Positions 17,327 through 25,995 are shown, counted from the stretch's first letter. The stretch is DNA of 64,000 nt from Pseudonocardia petroleophila (GCF_014235185.1 NZ_CP060131.1:4471501-4535500); one strand, 5' to 3'. A program made the numbers and translations. The notes: generated from the sequence alone by a model not told the origin.

Positions 17327-19486
17327 TCAGGTGGGGAGGCGGTAGCGGATCAGGCGGCTGCTGTTGCCCACCACCGCGACGCTGCTCGCGTTGTGCAGGA
17401 CCGCCGCCACCACCGGGCTCAGCGCGCCGCCCGCGCCGATCAGCAGGCCTGCCGCGTTCACCGCGATGGACATGCCGTAGTTCTGGCGGATCAGGCCGAT
17501 GCCGCGGCGGCCGAGGTCGCGCAGGGCGAGCAGGGCGCGGAGGTCGTCGCCGGCCAGCGCGACGTCGGCGGTCTCCACCGCCACGTCGGTGCCGCCGACC
17601 CCCATCGCGATGCCGATGTCGGCCAGGGCGAGCGCGGGGGCGTCCTTGGTGCCGTCGCCGACCATCGCGACGGTGTGGCCGTCGGCCTGCAGCGCCCGCA
17701 CGAGGTCCTGCTTCTCCTCGGGCATGACCTGCGCCCGGAACTCGGTGATCCCCAGCTCCTCCGCGACCGCGGCGGCCGTGGTCGGGTGGTCGCCGGTGAG
17801 CATGACGATCCGGGTGACGCCGTCGGCGCGCAGCGCGTCGAGCACCTCCCGGGACTCCGGCCGCACGGTGTCGCGCAGCGACACCAGCCCCACCAGCCGC
17901 CCGTCGACGGCGAGCAGCAGCGGCGTCTCCGCCGCCCGCTGCAGCCGCCGCACCCAGTCCTGCGCCCGCCGCGACACCGGCACCCGCTGCGCCCGCAGCA
18001 GCTCGCGCGACCCGATGAGCAGCACCCGCCCGTCGCTCTGCACGCGCATGCCCTGCCCGAGCAGCACCTCGCACTCCTCGTGCGGCGGGATCGCGATGTG
18101 CCGCTCCTCGGTGGAGCGGATCACGGCCTGCGCCAGCGGGTGCCGCGAGTGGATCTCCGAGCTCGCCGAGTACGCGAGGACCTGCTCCGGCGACCAGTCG
18201 TCGTCGAACGACACGACGTTCGTGACGACCGGCCGCCCCTGCGTCAGCGTCCCGGTCTTGTCGAACACCACCGCGTCGACGCGCCCGGCCGCCTCCAGGT
18301 GCGCCCCGCCCTTGATCAGGATGCCGCGCCGGGCCCCGTTGCCGATCGCGGCGCTGATCGCGGTGGGCGTGGCCAGCCCGACGGCGCACGGGCACGCGAT
18401 GAGCAGCATCGTCATCGCGCGCCGGACGTCGCGGGTGACCAGCAGCGTCAGCGCGGCGACCGCGAACGAGGTGGGCACGAAGCGCCGCGAGAAGTTCTCG
18501 CCGACGGTCTGGATCGGGGCGCGGTCGTCCTGGGCCTGCTCGACCCGGGCGATGATCCGCCCGATCGCGGTGTCGCGCCCCACCGCCGACGCGCGGACGA
18601 CCAGCCGCCCGCGCAGCAGCACCGACCCGGCGTGCAGCGCCGCGCCGGGCTCCACGGCGACGGGCAGCGTCTCCCCGGTGATCGCGGCCTGGTCGACGAC
18701 GCCCTCGCCGGAGACCACCACCCCGTCGACGGGCAGCACGACGTGCTCGTGCACGACGACCTCGTCGCCGATCACGAGGTGGTCGATGTCCACCTCGATC
18801 TCCGTGCCGTCGGCGAGCCGGGTCCAGGTGCGGGTCTGCGTGCCCGTCAGCAGCTCGGAGATCGCGCGCCGGGAGCGGCGCAGCGTGAGGTCGGCGACGT
18901 ACTCGCCGATGTTGAGCAGCCACAGCACCGTCAGCGCGACGACGTTCTCGCGCAGCAGCAGCGAAGCGACCGTCGCCGCGGACACGAGCGCGTCGGTGCC
19001 CGCCCCGCGGCCGCCGACGAGCGCGCCGAACGCCCCCTTGAGGAACGGGTAGCCGGTGAAGATCGTCACGCCGGTGGCGACCGTGCGGCTCGTCGGCCCC
19101 AGCAGCGGGGGCCGGCCCAGGCCGCGGCGCACCCCGAGCGCGGCGAGCGCGACCCCGCCGACGACGAGCCGGACGAGGTCGCCGTCGCGGGCGTCGGCCG
19201 AGCGCGGCGTGCGGGCCGACGTCGCCTCCGGGTCGGCGCCGAGTCCCTTCTCGACGGCCTCGACGAGCTCGCCGCGGTCGCAGCGGGCCGGGTCGAACCA
19301 GACGACGACGTTGCCGGTGCGCGGGTACGCGTGGACCTGGCGGACCCCGGCGACCGCGTCCACCGCATCCTCGACGGCGACCGCGAGGGCGGGGGAGCGG
19401 AGCAGGCCCGGCGTGGCGAACCGGACACGCCCGGCGGCGTCGGACCGGACGGTGGCTGGAGGCTGGACGGTGGCGGCCGGCACCAC
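17327..19486 (-). CDS. ctpC: P1B-type metal-transporting ATPase, CtpC-like
   Basis: 719 aa. An N-terminal HMA-like domain without a CxxC is followed by the P-type core: the TGE loop, ACPCAVGLATPTAIS membrane motif, phosphorylation site FDKTGTLTQG, SRHPLA nucleotide-domain motif, and the C-terminal NYGMSIAVNAAGLLIGAGGA helix. Layout and motifs match mycobacterial CtpC, linked to zinc or manganese export. The hinge motif reads GDGTKDAPAL instead of the usual GDGINDAPAL. It starts at GTG 19486, overlapping by one base the stop of a PacL-like gene, the same pairing as Rv3269-ctpC. Confidence 0.88.
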   Translation of the reverse strand: MVPAATVQPPATVRSDAAGRVRFATPGLLRSPALAVAVEDAVDAVAGVRQVHAYPRTGNVVVWFDPARCDRGELVEAVEKGLGADPEATSARTPRSADARDGDLVRLVVGGVALAALGVRRGLGRPPLLGPTSRTVATGVTIFTGYPFLKGAFGALVGGRGAGTDALVSAATVASLLLRENVVALTVLWLLNIGEYVADLTLRRSRRAISELLTGTQTRTWTRLADGTEIEVDIDHLVIGDEVVVHEHVVLPVDGVVVSGEGVVDQAAITGETLPVAVEPGAALHAGSVLLRGRLVVRASAVGRDTAIGRIIARVEQAQDDRAPIQTVGENFSRRFVPTSFAVAALTLLVTRDVRRAMTMLLIACPCAVGLATPTAISAAIGNGARRGILIKGGAHLEAAGRVDAVVFDKTGTLTQGRPVVTNVVSFDDDWSPEQVLAYSASSEIHSRHPLAQAVIRSTEERHIAIPPHEECEVLLGQGMRVQSDGRVLLIGSRELLRAQRVPVSRRAQDWVRRLQRAAETPLLLAVDGRLVGLVSLRDTVRPESREVLDALRADGVTRIVMLTGDHPTTAAAVAEELGITEFRAQVMPEEKQDLVRALQADGHTVAMVGDGTKDAPALALADIGIAMGVGGTDVAVETADVALAGDDLRALLALRDLGRRGIGLIRQNYGMSIAVNAAGLLIGAGGALSPVVAAVLHNASSVAVVGNSSRLIRYRLPT

Positions 19487-19767
19487 TAGTGGGAGTGCCC
19501 GTGACCGGTCGCCGCGCCCGGCGCCGGGGCCTGCTCGCCGATCCGCTCGCGGGCCTCGGCGACGATGTCGGCGGTGGCGAGCCGGGCCTTCTCGGCGCCG
19601 GTCTCCGCCGCCCGCGCCCCGCGCAGGCCCAGCGCGGTGACGCCGACGGCGGTGCCGCGCACGGCGTCGCGGGTGACGACCTTCTTGACCCCCTCGAACG
19701 CGACCGCGCCCGCCAGACCGGTGACCACCAGCGAGGCGGCCTTGCCGACGAATGCGCCGAGCACCAT
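19486..19767 (-). CDS. DUF1490 / PacL-like small membrane partner of the metal ATPase
   Basis: 93 aa. One N-terminal membrane segment with glycines (MVLGAFVGKAASLVVTGLAG), a helical basic middle and a His-ending tail TGHGHSH. In M. tuberculosis the equivalent protein (PacL1) lies upstream of ctpC, forms membrane platforms with it and binds metal through its C-terminal motif. The one-base stop/start overlap with the ATPase gene supports the same partnership here. Confidence 0.82.
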   Translation of the reverse strand: MVLGAFVGKAASLVVTGLAGAVAFEGVKKVVTRDAVRGTAVGVTALGLRGARAAETGAEKARLATADIVAEARERIGEQAPAPGAATGHGHSH

Positions 19768-19788
19768 GGAGCCACTCCTATCGAGAAC

Positions 19789-19816
19789 CGTTGTCGATCC
19801 CGACCAGACTACAACG
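19789..19816. promoter_or_regulatory. Inverted repeat in the pacL-larE divergent region
   Basis: CGTTGT at 19789-19794 and its complement ACAACG at 19811-19816 are separated by 16 bp, between the metal ATPase operon and larE. The site could be an operator for a metal regulator, but does not match a Zur or MntR box I know. A TAGACT at 19843-19848 may be the larE -10, and GGAGG precedes the larE start. Confidence 0.35.
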
Positions 19817-19881
19817 ATCACGGACCGCGTCGGCACAGCGTCTAGACTCGGCCACGGCAAGATCGGTCGCGGAGGTGTCGC

Positions 19882-20715
19882 ATGGACGGTCCCCCGACCG
19901 CCGAGCTGGGCGGGGAGGCGGCGCTGCGGGAACGGGTCCGGGCTGTGGGCCGCCTGCTGGTCGCCTACTCCGGCGGGGTCGACTCCGCGCTGCTCGCCGT
20001 CGTCGCCGCGCAGGAGCTGGGCACCGGCGCCGTCGCTGTCACCGCCGTGTCGGCGAGCCTGCCGCACAGCGAGCGCGTCGCCGCCCGGGCCTTCGCCCGC
20101 GCGCACGGCGTCTCCCACGTCGAGGTCTGCACCGACGAGCTCGACCGTCCCGAGTACGCCGCCAACGACGGCGACCGCTGCTACCACTGCAAGTCGGCGC
20201 TGCTCGACGTCCTGACCCCGCTCGCGGCGCTGAGCGGCGCGCGGATCGCGCTCGGCACCACGTGCGACGACCTCGGCGACCACCGGCCCGGGCAGCGCGC
20301 CGCCGCCGCGCGCGGGGCGATCGCGCCGCTGGTCGAGGCGGGCCTGGGCAAGGCCGACGTCCGCCGGATCAGCGCCGGGCTCGGGCTCGGCACCGCCGAC
20401 AAGCCCGCCGCCGCGTGCCTGTCCTCGCGCGTCGCCTACGGCGAGCCCGTCACCGTCGAGGTGCTGGGCCGGATCGAGCGGGCCGAGGACGCCGTGCGCG
20501 CGCTCGGCTTCGCGGTCTGCCGCGTCCGGTCGCACGGCGACGGCTCCGTCGCGCGGATCGAGGTCCCCGCCGCCGACGTGCCCCGCGCCGCCGACCTGCG
20601 CCGCGAGCTCGACGCCGCGGTCCGGGCGGCCGGCTTCGCGTTCTGCGCGCTGGACCTGCAGGGCTTCGCGAGCGGGCGGATGAACGTGCTGCTCGGGCTG
20701 CCGGCCCTGCGGTGA
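19882..20715 (+). CDS. larE: LarE, ATP-dependent sacrificial sulfur transferase
   Basis: 277 aa PP-loop enzyme: SGGVDSALLAVVA near residue 30, the YHCKSALLDVLTPL segment, and the AACLSSR motif whose cysteine corresponds to the sulfur-donating Cys176 of lactobacillus LarE. It puts sulfur on P2CMN during synthesis of the nickel-pincer nucleotide (NPN) cofactor of lactate racemase-type enzymes. Keeping that cysteine suggests a sacrificial (single-turnover) enzyme rather than a [4Fe-4S] three-cysteine type. First gene of a tightly overlapping larE-larB-larC operon. Confidence 0.93.
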   Translation: MDGPPTAELGGEAALRERVRAVGRLLVAYSGGVDSALLAVVAAQELGTGAVAVTAVSASLPHSERVAARAFARAHGVSHVEVCTDELDRPEYAANDGDRCYHCKSALLDVLTPLAALSGARIALGTTCDDLGDHRPGQRAAAARGAIAPLVEAGLGKADVRRISAGLGLGTADKPAAACLSSRVAYGEPVTVEVLGRIERAEDAVRALGFAVCRVRSHGDGSVARIEVPAADVPRAADLRRELDAAVRAAGFAFCALDLQGFASGRMNVLLGLPALR

Positions 20716-21398
20716 CGGGGCCCGAGGGGTACGCCGACCTCGGCTACGCCCGCCCCGACCTCGACCGCGAGCAGCGGTCGGGGCTGCCCGAGGTCGTCTA
20801 CGGCCCCGGCAAGACCCCGGAGGCGATCTCCGGGGTGGTGCGCGAGCTGCTGGCCGCCAACACGGGCCCGGTGCTGGTCACCCGGATCGAGGCCGGTGCC
20901 GCCGCTGAGGTGGCGGTGCCCGGCGGCACCTACGACGCGGCGGCCCGGCTGCTCGTCTGGCGCCCCGCCCCGTCGCGGGGGTTCCGGGTCGTCGTCGCCT
21001 CGGCCGGCACCTCCGACGCCCCGGTCGCGGCGGAGGCGGCCGCCGTCGCCGCCGCGGTGGGGCTGGAGGTCCACGAGATCCGCGACGTCGGCGTCGCGGG
21101 GCTGCACCGGCTGCTCGCCGAGCGCGAGGTGCTCGCCGCGGCCGACACCGTCGTCTGCGTGGCCGGGATGGAGGGCGCGCTGGCCAGCGTCGTCGGCGGG
21201 CTGGTCGGGTGCCCGGTCGTCGCGGTGCCGACGTCGGTGGGTTACGGCGCCGCGCTGGAGGGCGTCACGGCGCTGCTCGCGATGCTCACCTCGTGCGCGG
21301 CCGGCGTCGTCGTGGTCAACATCGACTCCGGGTTCGGCGCGGCGATGGCGGCGCACCGCCTCGCGCACGCGGCGGACCGTCGGGCGGCCGCGCGGTGA
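20712..21398 (+). CDS. larB: LarB, nicotinic acid adenine dinucleotide carboxylase/hydrolase
   Basis: 228 aa, AIR carboxylase (PurE)-like fold in the C-terminal half: VVASAGTSDAPVAAEAA, then GMEGALASVVGGLVGCPVVA and a terminal VVVVNIDSGFGAAMAAHR. LarB carboxylates the pyridinium ring of NaAD and releases AMP, giving P2CMN, the first NPN step. GTG start at 20712 inside a GTGA overlap with larE; the stop overlaps larC the same way. Confidence 0.92.
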   Translation: MTGPEGYADLGYARPDLDREQRSGLPEVVYGPGKTPEAISGVVRELLAANTGPVLVTRIEAGAAAEVAVPGGTYDAAARLLVWRPAPSRGFRVVVASAGTSDAPVAAEAAAVAAAVGLEVHEIRDVGVAGLHRLLAEREVLAAADTVVCVAGMEGALASVVGGLVGCPVVAVPTSVGYGAALEGVTALLAMLTSCAAGVVVVNIDSGFGAAMAAHRLAHAADRRAAAR

Positions 21399-22555
21399 TC
21401 TGCTGGCTGAACCCCGTCGGCGGGGTGTCCGGCGACATGCTGCTCGGGGCCCTGCTCGATCTCGGCGCCCCGCTCGACGGGGTCCGCGCCGCCGTCGCCG
21501 CGACGGGCCTGCAGGGCTGGAGCCTCGACGCCGAGCGCGTCACCCGCGGGGCGCTGACGGCGACCCGCGCCGTCGTCACCGTCCACGACACCGCGACCGA
21601 GCGCCGGGCCGCCGCCCTGCTGGAGCGGGTCGCGGCCTGGCCGACGGCGGTGCGCGCGGTGCGGGCGATCGCCGAGGTGGAGGCCCGCATCCACGGCGTC
21701 GACCCGGCGCAGGTGCACCTGCACGAGATCGGCGGGCTCGACACGGTCGTCGACACCGTGGGGGTCGCCGCGGCGCTCGACCTGCTCGGCGTCACCGCCC
21801 TGCACTGCGGCCCGCTCCCGCTGGGGCACGGCACCGTGACCACGCGGCACGGCGTCCTCCCGCTCCCCGCCCCCGCCACCGCCGCGCTGCTCGCGGCCGC
21901 GGGCGCGCCGGTGACCGGGGTGGGGGAGGGCGAGACCGTGACGCCGACCGGCGCCGCCCTGCTTCTCGGCGCCGTCTTCGGGCCCGTCCCGCCGATGGTC
22001 CTGCGCGCGGTGGGCTACGGGGCGGGCGGCCGCGACGACCCGGACCGCCCGAACGTCCTGCAGGCACTGCTCGGGCAGGCGCAGGGGGAGGTGGGGACGA
22101 TGACGCTGCTGGAGACCAACGTCGACGACGTCACCGGCGAGGTGCTCGGGCACCTGGTCGCCCGCCTCCTCGACGCCGGGGCCGCCGACGCCTGGATCAC
22201 CCCGATCGTGATGAAGAAGGGCCGCCCGGCGCACACCGTGCACGTCCTGGCCGCGCCGGAGCGGGCCGCCGGGTGCGAGCGGATCGTCCTCGCCGAGACC
22301 GGCAGCCTGGGCCTGCGGCGCAGCCCCGTCGAGCGCGTGGCGCTGCCGCGGCGCACCACGACCGTCGACGTGGACGGGCACGCGGTCCGCGTCAAGCACG
22401 GGCCGTGGGGGTCCAAGCCCGAGCACGACGACGTCGCCGCGGCCGCCGCGGCGCTCGGGCTACCCCTGCGCGAGGTCGCCCGGCGCGCCCGCGACGACGG
22501 TGATCGCGGGCCCGAGCTTGAGGGTCCGGGTGACGTAGCAGACCCGTTCCGCTGA
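21395..22555 (+). CDS. larC: LarC, nickel-pincer cofactor nickel insertase, single ORF
   Basis: 386 aa. It begins at the conserved NPVGGVSGDMLLGALLDLG, carries HLHEIGGLDTVVD, and the C-terminal LETNVDDVTGEVLG domain with KKGRPAHTVHVL. It inserts nickel into the pincer precursor in a CTP-dependent reaction. In L. plantarum larC is read through a programmed frameshift (larC1/larC2); here both parts are in one continuous frame. The last 96 bases overlap the convergent osmC. No larA or other obvious NPN enzyme lies in the window. Confidence 0.92.
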   Translation: MICWLNPVGGVSGDMLLGALLDLGAPLDGVRAAVAATGLQGWSLDAERVTRGALTATRAVVTVHDTATERRAAALLERVAAWPTAVRAVRAIAEVEARIHGVDPAQVHLHEIGGLDTVVDTVGVAAALDLLGVTALHCGPLPLGHGTVTTRHGVLPLPAPATAALLAAAGAPVTGVGEGETVTPTGAALLLGAVFGPVPPMVLRAVGYGAGGRDDPDRPNVLQALLGQAQGEVGTMTLLETNVDDVTGEVLGHLVARLLDAGAADAWITPIVMKKGRPAHTVHVLAAPERAAGCERIVLAETGSLGLRRSPVERVALPRRTTTVDVDGHAVRVKHGPWGSKPEHDDVAAAAAALGLPLREVARRARDDGDRGPELEGPGDVADPFR

Positions 22556-22879
22556 CGCGACGAGCGCGTCGCGCTCCTCGCCCGTCGGCGACTCGGTGGT
22601 GACGGTGATCCGCAGCGCGGAGAACTGCGGGCCGTCGTAGGTGCCCGTGACCACGACGTCCAGCCCGACCAGCTCGATGTCGCGCTTGCGCGCGGAGTAG
22701 GCCATGGCGAGCGTCATGCAGGAGGCCACCGAGGCGAGCAGCAGGTCGGTCGGCTGCGGCCCCTTCCCGGTGCCGCCCGGGACGGACTCCGGCTCGTCCA
22801 CGACGAGCTCGAACCCCCCGGCGTCGACGACGGCGCGCAGGCCGCCGTCCCAGCGCGAGCTGACCGTGCGTTCGGTCAC
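22460..22879 (-). CDS. OsmC/Ohr family peroxiredoxin-like protein
   Basis: 139 aa. Both family cysteines are present, in LLASVASCMTLAMA and AERVCYVTRTL, with the GGTGKGPQPTDLLLA loop before the first. OsmC proteins reduce organic hydroperoxides using the cysteine pair. The GTG at 22879 follows GGAGG with good spacing. The 3' end lies inside larC on the other strand. More OsmC-like than Ohr-like from the helix sequence, but not certain. Confidence 0.87.
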   Translation of the reverse strand: MTERTVSSRWDGGLRAVVDAGGFELVVDEPESVPGGTGKGPQPTDLLLASVASCMTLAMAYSARKRDIELVGLDVVVTGTYDGPQFSALRITVTTESPTGEERDALVASAERVCYVTRTLKLGPAITVVAGAPGDLAQG

Positions 22880-22963
22880 GAGTACCTCCGGTAGTGGGAC
22901 GTGCAACACACGTGCAACGAACACCTGGGAACGTGGCGCCTCGCCCGACCCGAGGAGCTGCTG

Positions 22964-23284
22964 ATGACGATCATGACGTGTCCCGCCGCGACCGCGACCC
23001 GAGCCGCCTGCACCGACGGGTGCACGATCGACCCGGCCCTGCGCGCCCACCACGACCGCCTCCTCACCGTGGAGCACGACGCCGACGAGGTGCTCGAGCT
23101 GATGGAGCTGGCCGTCACGTGGGGCGAGCTGGAGTACGCCGACGAGCCGCTCGTCGGCCCGGACCGGTGGATCGAGTTCGCGGCCACCCACGTCTGGGTC
23201 GACGCCGACCGCGCCGAACGGATCTTCTCCCTGGCCGCCGACGTCGCGGCCCGCTCGGCGGTCCCGGTCCGGATCGCGGCGTAA
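22964..23284 (+). CDS. Small hypothetical protein
   Basis: 106 aa from the ATG at 22964, which follows a GAGGAG site at 22952-22957; the frame is open further upstream to 22901. The N-terminus holds three cysteines (MTIMTCPAATATRAACTDGC); the rest is acidic and helical (VEHDADEVLELMELAVTWGE). Divergent from osmC and convergent with the PurM-like gene, 5 bases between stops. No family recognised. Confidence 0.6.
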   Translation: MTIMTCPAATATRAACTDGCTIDPALRAHHDRLLTVEHDADEVLELMELAVTWGELEYADEPLVGPDRWIEFAATHVWVDADRAERIFSLAADVAARSAVPVRIAA

Positions 23285-23288
23285 CCGG

Positions 23289-24251
23289 TCACCGGGCCAG
23301 GCCCGTCACCGGCTCGGTCCCGACGTCGAACACCGTGGCGGTCGCGTCGCCGAGCCGCAGGTCGAGGTGCCCGGTGTCGTCGAGCGTGCCCAGCACGGCG
23401 GCGTGCAGGCCGCGCGCGGTGAACGCCGCGACGAGCTCGTCCTCGCGCCCGTCCGGGGCGCAGAGCAGGAAGCCGAAGCTGGGGAAGCACGTGAGCCAGG
23501 CGGCCAGGTCGACGCCGGCGGGCACCGGCAGCGCGGCCAGGTCGACCGCGACGCCGAACCGGCCCTGCTCCAGCAGCATCGCCAGCGACCCCGCGAACCC
23601 GGCCATGCTGATGTCCTTCGCGGCCACGCACGACCCGGCGGCCGCCACGGCGGCGAGCAGCCGGACGTCGTCGGCGCAGCGGGTGCCGCGGGCCTCGAAG
23701 GCGGGGAAGAACGGGAAGTCCGGGCGCATCGTCCCGTCGAGGGCGTAGGCCACCACCAGCTTCTGCCCGACGGCCATGCGCGTCACCGACAGCGGGTGCG
23801 TCGCGGCGCCGACGCCGAACGCGGACACCGCGGGCTCGCCGTCGTGCTCGGTGAGGTGCCCGCCGATCACCGGGACGCGCAGCAGCTCGCAGGCCCGGCG
23901 CATGCCCTCCAGCACGCGGCGCGCGACCCCGGCGTCGGCGACGACGGTGTCGACGATCCCCAGCGGGACCGCGCCCATCGCGGCGAGGTCGTTGACGTTG
24001 GTGAGCACCGCGGCGAAACCGGCGCCGAACGGGTCGGCCCGCACGAAGGGCGGCCACATCGCCTCGCCGCAGGCCACGACCGACCCGCCGAACGCCTCGA
24101 CGACCGCGCCGTCGTCGCCCGGCCCGCCCAGCCAGTCGCTGCGGCCCAGCACCTCCGACACCAGGCCGATCGCGGCCTTGCCGCGCATCCCGGGATGGGA
24201 GCGCAGCACGGTGACGAGGGCGTCGAGCGAGTCCTGATCAGTACGGGGCAC
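23289..24251 (-). CDS. AIR synthase (PurM)-related protein of the Nit1C/Sll0787 type
   Basis: 320 aa. A PurM-like ATP-binding fold is indicated by GGPGDDGAVVE, ADPFGAGFAAVLTNVNDLAAMG, PVIGGHLTEHDGE and the downstream AAKDISMAGFAGSLAMLLEQ. The group includes cyanobacterial Sll0787, a member of the Nit1C (nitrilase/radical SAM/GNAT) cluster, and is thought to phosphorylate or activate an unknown small molecule with ATP. It is transcribed divergently from the comA-like operon. GTG start at 24251, with AGGAG directly upstream. Its promoter shares the TATAGT module found elsewhere in the cluster. Confidence 0.82.
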   Translation of the reverse strand: MPRTDQDSLDALVTVLRSHPGMRGKAAIGLVSEVLGRSDWLGGPGDDGAVVEAFGGSVVACGEAMWPPFVRADPFGAGFAAVLTNVNDLAAMGAVPLGIVDTVVADAGVARRVLEGMRRACELLRVPVIGGHLTEHDGEPAVSAFGVGAATHPLSVTRMAVGQKLVVAYALDGTMRPDFPFFPAFEARGTRCADDVRLLAAVAAAGSCVAAKDISMAGFAGSLAMLLEQGRFGVAVDLAALPVPAGVDLAAWLTCFPSFGFLLCAPDGREDELVAAFTARGLHAAVLGTLDDTGHLDLRLGDATATVFDVGTEPVTGLAR

Positions 24252-24290
24252 GTCTCCTATAGTAGGTGTCTCTCCACTATGTGACCTATC
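24235..24290. promoter_or_regulatory. Divergent promoter/operator module of the PurM-like and comA-like genes
   Basis: On the plus strand TGATCA (24235-24240) is followed by GTCTCC and TATAGT (24258-24263). Twenty bases further on lies CTATGT (24277-24282). On the minus strand CATAGT (24281-24276) is a fair -10 for the PurM-like gene. The module aligns without gaps with 40816-40870 and closely with 32530-32557. Confidence 0.6.
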
Positions 24291-24298
24291 ATCGACGC

Positions 24299-25084
24299 GT
24301 GGTCGACCCGTCGTTCCTGCATCTCCCCGCGCGAGCGGCCAAGCCCCGCAGCACCGGGCTGACCCACGTGCTCGACCCGGGCATCCCGCCCGGCGCCGCC
24401 GCGGACCTGCTGTCCTCGGCCGCGGCCCACGTCGACATCTGGAAGGTCGGCTGGGGCACCGCCTACGTCGACGCCGCGCTCGACGCCAAGCTCGCGCTGC
24501 TCGCGGCGCAGGGCGTGCCCGCCTGCCTCGGCGGCACGCTGCTGGAGATCGCGTTCGCGCAGGGCCGCGCCCGGGAGTGCCTGGCGTGGGCCCACGACAC
24601 GGGGTTCGCGATGGTCGAGGTCTCGCGCGGCACCGTCGACATGACGCTGCCGGAGAAGCGCGCGCTGATCGCCTCGGCCGTCGACCGCTTCACCGTGCTC
24701 GCCGAGGTGGGCGCGAAGTCGCCGGGCGAGCAGCTCGCGGCCCGCACCTGGCCCGCCGAGGCCCTGTCCGACCTCGACGCGGGCGCGAGCCTGGTCGTCA
24801 CCGAGGGACGGCAGAGCGGCACCGTCGGCACCTTCGACTCCGCGGGGCGCGTCCGGCCCGACGTCGTGGAGGCCGTCGCGGCCGCCGTCGGCGTGGAGCG
24901 GGTGGTGTTCGAGGCGCCGCGGTCCTCGCAGCAGGCGTGGTTCGTCCGCCGCTTCGGGCCCGACGTCAACCTCGGCAACGTCGCGCTCTCGGAGGTGCTC
25001 TCGGTCGAGACGCTGCGCCTCGGGCTGCGCTCGGACACCGCCGCCGCCCGGCAGGAGGACGCGGCCGGGGCGGGTCCCGCGTGA
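24299..25084 (+). CDS. ComA-like phosphosulfolactate synthase family protein
   Basis: 261 aa TIM-barrel protein. Family motifs: ARAAKPRSTGLTHVLDPG at the N-terminus, VDIWKVGWGTAYVD, CLGGTLLEIA, and the C-terminal FEAPRSSQQAWFVRRFGPDV. ComA adds sulfite to phosphoenolpyruvate, giving phosphosulfolactate, in coenzyme M synthesis; plant HSA32 belongs to the same family. In this aerobic actinobacterial context a different nucleophile or substrate is likely. The start is uncertain (GTG 24266, 24281 or 24299); 24299 is chosen because the likely -10 at 24258 excludes 24266. It overlaps the next gene by 4 bases. Confidence 0.8.
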   Translation: MVDPSFLHLPARAAKPRSTGLTHVLDPGIPPGAAADLLSSAAAHVDIWKVGWGTAYVDAALDAKLALLAAQGVPACLGGTLLEIAFAQGRARECLAWAHDTGFAMVEVSRGTVDMTLPEKRALIASAVDRFTVLAEVGAKSPGEQLAARTWPAEALSDLDAGASLVVTEGRQSGTVGTFDSAGRVRPDVVEAVAAAVGVERVVFEAPRSSQQAWFVRRFGPDVNLGNVALSEVLSVETLRLGLRSDTAAARQEDAAGAGPA

Positions 25085-25995
25085 GCGCCCCCGCCGCGGC
25101 GCCGCGGACCGGGCCCAACGTTGTCCCCGGCCGCTACCGCGGGGTGTCCGTGGCGGCCCTGCCGCCCGGCCTCGGGATCGACGAGGAGTCGCTGCGCGCG
25201 TACTTCACCGGGCGCGACGCCTACCGCCGCACCCGGTTCGTCGTCGCGCGGTCGGAGGGCCGCGTCGCCGTGCTGCACGTCGTCAAGGCGGGGGAGGTGG
25301 AGCTGTTCTCCCCGATCGTGCAGGTCACGCTGCTCGCCGGGCCCGACGAGTGCGCGTGGGTGCACGACCCGGAGGTCGACACCGCGATCCCGTCGGCGCT
25401 CGCCGCGGCCGCGGCCACCGTGCCCGGGAAGCGCGCGGTCGTCGTGCAGGGCCGCTACGAGCACGTCAACTTCATCCTCGACCCCGCGCCGCTGCGGATC
25501 GTGGTGCGCGAGGTCGTGCCCCCGGAACCGGCGAAGCTGTTCGACCAGGCGCAGCGGATCCTCGCGATCACCGAGGACCTGCCGCCGATCGAGCTGGTCA
25601 GCGAGCTGACCGACCTCGGCGCGCTGGCCGCCGAGCACCCGGCGGGGCACTACCTGCTGCCGTGCCGCGGCTCCGGGGGCGACGTCGCGGGCGCGCAGGT
25701 GTCCTACCTCGACGAGCACCCGCCGCAGGCCGACTGGACCCTGCTCGGCTGCACCCGCTCGCAGCAGATCCACGAGTGGTTCTACGGCACGGAGGTCCCC
25801 GTCGTGGACTTCTGCCCGAAGCGCGCCCCCGGCCCGCAGCCGCCGGTGCTGCTCACGAAGTGCTGCCTGCAGGAGGAGCACACCGACACCGCGCCCGGGC
25901 GGGTCACGGTGCCGTGGGGCTCGTCGCTGGAGCACGTCCGCGAGGCGCTGCGCACCCTCGCCGCGCAGCAGGAGCCGGTGTGGGCACCCGTCTGA
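25081..25995 (+). CDS. Conserved hypothetical protein of the comA-like operon
   Basis: 304 aa, no family recognised with confidence. The N-terminus is Pro/Ala-rich; the middle is mixed alpha/beta (RYEHVNFILDPAPLRIVVRE). The C-terminal third contains GCTRSQQIHEWFYG, VDFCPKR and LLTKCCLQEEH, a Cys/His-rich arrangement that might bind metal. Soluble, no signal peptide. Coupled at both ends: the GTG start overlaps the comA-like stop by 4 bases, and the next gene begins 16 bases before its stop. It is therefore an integral part of the operon and a good candidate for a new enzyme family. Confidence 0.75.
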   Translation: MSAPAAAPRTGPNVVPGRYRGVSVAALPPGLGIDEESLRAYFTGRDAYRRTRFVVARSEGRVAVLHVVKAGEVELFSPIVQVTLLAGPDECAWVHDPEVDTAIPSALAAAAATVPGKRAVVVQGRYEHVNFILDPAPLRIVVREVVPPEPAKLFDQAQRILAITEDLPPIELVSELTDLGALAAEHPAGHYLLPCRGSGGDVAGAQVSYLDEHPPQADWTLLGCTRSQQIHEWFYGTEVPVVDFCPKRAPGPQPPVLLTKCCLQEEHTDTAPGRVTVPWGSSLEHVREALRTLAAQQEPVWAPV

